A stretch of 10,378 bases of DNA from an uncultured Oscillospiraceae bacterium (GTDB taxonomy: Bacteria > Bacillota > Clostridia > Oscillospirales > Oscillospiraceae): assembly GCA_910584805.1 (NCBI GenBank), contig CAJUCB010000052.1, positions 1-10,378 on the forward strand. Reading direction: 5' to 3'. Under the pieces are notes generated by a model. It saw only the letters and a program-made list of their open reading frames with translations. It searched no databases and had not been told where the DNA came from. A program made the translations under genes and the position numbers. The stretch's first letter is position 1; every line of letters begins with the position of its first letter. Below are positions 9,461-10,378 of the stretch, piece after piece.

Positions 9461-9467
9461 AGGGAGG
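9461..9467 (+). promoter_or_regulatory. trmB ribosome binding site that decides the start codon
   Basis: AGGGAGG ends directly against an ATG at 9468, which is too close for initiation. The ATG at 9477 is 9 bases away, which is ideal, so 9477 is the preferred start. A further ATG at 9483 (15 bases away) is less likely. Confidence 0.7.
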
Positions 9468-9476
9468 ATGTCCACC

Positions 9477-10154
9477 ATGCGCATGAGAAGAAAGAAAAAT
9501 TTACAGCCACGGATGGAGCGCTGTTCCCCCTGGCTGATTCAGGACCCCGCTGATTTGCGGGGAAACTGGCGCGGCCTGAGAGCCGGTGCCGTGGAGCTGC
9601 GCCTAGAGCTGGGCTGCGGCAAGGGCCGCTTCACCTGTCAGACCGCCGCTGCCCACCCGGAGGTCCTCTTTGTGGCCGTGGAGCGGGTGCCCGACGCCAT
9701 GGTGATGGCCATGGAACGGGCCAGGGCGTTGGAGCTGAACAACGTGTTTTTCGTGGATGCTGACGCCGCGGATCTGACGAAGTTTTTCGCCCCTGACGAG
9801 GTGGATTTGATTTACATCAACTTCTGCGACCCCTGGCCCTCCAACCGCCACGCCAAGCGCCGCCTGACCCATCGGGACTTCTTGCTGCACTACCGGTCTG
9901 TGCTCAAGGAGGGGGGAGAGATCCAGTTTAAGACCGACAATGCCCCCCTCTTTGCCTTCTCTCTGATGCAGTTCCCCAAGGCTGGATACCGCTTGGAGCA
10001 GGTGACCCGGGACCTCCACGCCCAGGGCATCCAGGGGATCATGACGGATTATGAGGAGAAGTTCCACAACCTGGGTACCAAGATCAACCGCTGCGTGGGG
10101 GTGAAAGAGGCCCTGCCCCCGGCGGCACAGGACAGTGGGCACACAGAGGAATAA
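9477..10154 (+). CDS. trmB: tRNA (guanine-N7-)-methyltransferase (TrmB)
   Basis: TrmB uses S-adenosylmethionine to methylate N7 of G46 in the variable loop of tRNAs. The 225-residue protein has the Rossmann SAM-binding motif LELGCGKG (43-50), the acidic VERVPDAMV segment (68-76), VDADAADL (93-100), the family signature NFCDPWPSNRHAKRRL (115-130) and the C-terminal TDYEEKFHNLGTKINR (190-205), which forms part of the tRNA and SAM site. The usual residue after NF is Ser or Thr; Cys here is a mild variant. Length is normal. A start at 9468 would add three residues but leaves no room for the ribosome binding site. It is transcribed alone, divergent from the radC operon, and ends 3 bases before a strong hairpin. 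Confidence 0.97.
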   Translation: MRMRRKKNLQPRMERCSPWLIQDPADLRGNWRGLRAGAVELRLELGCGKGRFTCQTAAAHPEVLFVAVERVPDAMVMAMERARALELNNVFFVDADAADLTKFFAPDEVDLIYINFCDPWPSNRHAKRRLTHRDFLLHYRSVLKEGGEIQFKTDNAPLFAFSLMQFPKAGYRLEQVTRDLHAQGIQGIMTDYEEKFHNLGTKINRCVGVKEALPPAAQDSGHTEE

Positions 10155-10156
10155 TG

Positions 10157-10200
10157 CAAAGGCTTCCATTCCAACGCCGCGGAATGGAAGCCTTTGTTTA
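10157..10200. terminator. Intrinsic terminator, probably shared by convergent genes
   Basis: A 16-bp perfect stem (10157-10172 with 10181-10196, arms CAAAGGCTTCCATTCC and its complement) with an 8-base loop (10173-10180) begins 3 bases after the trmB stop. It is followed on the plus strand by the T-rich run TTTATTTG. On the minus strand the hairpin begins right after the stop of the right-edge gene and is followed by TTTGCATTATT, a weaker tail. Strong for trmB, plausible for the other gene. Confidence 0.85.
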
Positions 10201-10378
10201 TTTGCTGGCGGAGCGGGGCCCAAAGGGGCCGGGCTCGTTGGGGTCTGTGCTGTAGCGGGGAGCGAAGGGGCCCGGTTCATTGGGGTCGGTGCTGTAACCG
10301 GGGCCGTGGCGATAGCTGCCGCCGCCCGCCCCGGCGGTGGGGCCGTCGGAGCCTAGGGGGTCGTCCTCCTCCTCATCG
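10198..10378 (-). CDS. C-terminus of an unidentified protein with an acidic, Gly/Pro-rich repeat tail (5' end outside window)
   Basis: The minus strand is open from the right edge to a TAA at 10198-10200, giving the last 59 residues of a protein. They begin DEEEDDPLGSDG, pass through a Gly-rich linker (about 13-27), and then hold two tandem copies of YSTDPNEPGPFxPR (residues 28-41 and 42-55, x = Ala or Gly), ending RSASK. The composition is that of a disordered, low-complexity tail. The reading frame is supported because the repeat is kept at the protein level with synonymous differences in the DNA, and because a hairpin follows the stop directly. I cannot name the family; the identifying domain lies beyond the window. 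Plus-strand reading of the same bases gives only Gly/Ala-rich shadow sequence. Confidence 0.75.
   Translation of the reverse strand, partial: DEEEDDPLGSDGPTAGAGGGSYRHGPGYSTDPNEPGPFAPRYSTDPNEPGPFGPRSASK
10213..10296 (-). repeat. Two tandem 42-base units encoding a 14-residue repeat
   Basis: Units at 10296-10255 and 10254-10213 encode YSTDPNEPGPFAPR and YSTDPNEPGPFGPR. They differ at several third positions (for example ACC/ACA, AAT/AAC, GAA/GAG, CCG/CCC), so the duplication is not recent and the protein sequence seems to be kept by selection. The array may extend no further: the preceding residues GGGSYRHGPG are only loosely similar. Confidence 0.85.

Noticed and set aside
10135..10356. Plus-strand Gly/Ala-rich frame after trmB
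   Set aside because: It begins inside the trmB end, crosses a strong terminator hairpin, and is the shadow of the minus-strand repeat-bearing tail, whose codon pattern shows constraint.

Overview
The window looks like chromosomal core DNA from a moderately high-GC member of the Firmicutes, most likely class Clostridia (an Oscillospirales-type gut anaerobe is my best guess). The protein sequences, strong GGAGG-type ribosome binding sites, SigA-like promoters and Gram-positive UvrA/UvrB/RecD2 types support this. Species cannot be fixed by eye. No rRNA, tRNA, CRISPR array, insertion sequence or intact prophage is visible.

Almost everything belongs to one leftward (minus-strand) transcription unit. 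It starts at a promoter near 9346-9374 and runs off the left edge. In transcription order it holds: radC (9302-8613), uvrB (8586-6625), a decayed piece of an XRE-type regulator (6624-6466), a YbaK-type aminoacyl-tRNA deacylase (6465-5974), a DUF5131/Gp37-Gp68 protein (5969-5181), a MmcQ/YjbR protein (5170-4781), a CPCC cysteine-rich protein (4784-4524), a small membrane protein (4512-4156), uvrA (4127-1290), a small membrane-anchored protein with a glycosyltransferase-like core (1241-894), and the N-terminal third or so of recD2 (913 to the left edge). Most gaps are under 50 bases. There is one 4-base ATGA overlap, one 20-base overlap, and several stop codons lie inside or beside the next gene's ribosome binding site, so translational coupling is likely.

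Four of these genes act on DNA or belong to DNA-repair-associated families: UvrA and UvrB (damage recognition in nucleotide excision repair), RecD2 (a 5'-3' helicase) and RadC (a JAB-domain protein of uncertain role). Small genes with no obvious repair role sit between uvrB and uvrA, which are often close together in other Firmicutes.

At the right, trmB (tRNA m7G46 methyltransferase) runs rightward from 9477 to 10154 from its own promoter, divergent from radC. It ends in a strong 16-bp hairpin that it shares with a convergent minus-strand gene. Only the last 59 codons of that gene are in the window; they encode an acidic, Gly/Pro-rich tail with a 14-residue tandem repeat.

Nothing here is clearly a new defence or mobile system. 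The points most worth a second look are the XRE remnant in frame between uvrB and ybaK, the DUF5131 gene inside a uvr operon, the GT-like membrane micro-protein overlapping recD2, and the tandem-repeat tail at the right edge.
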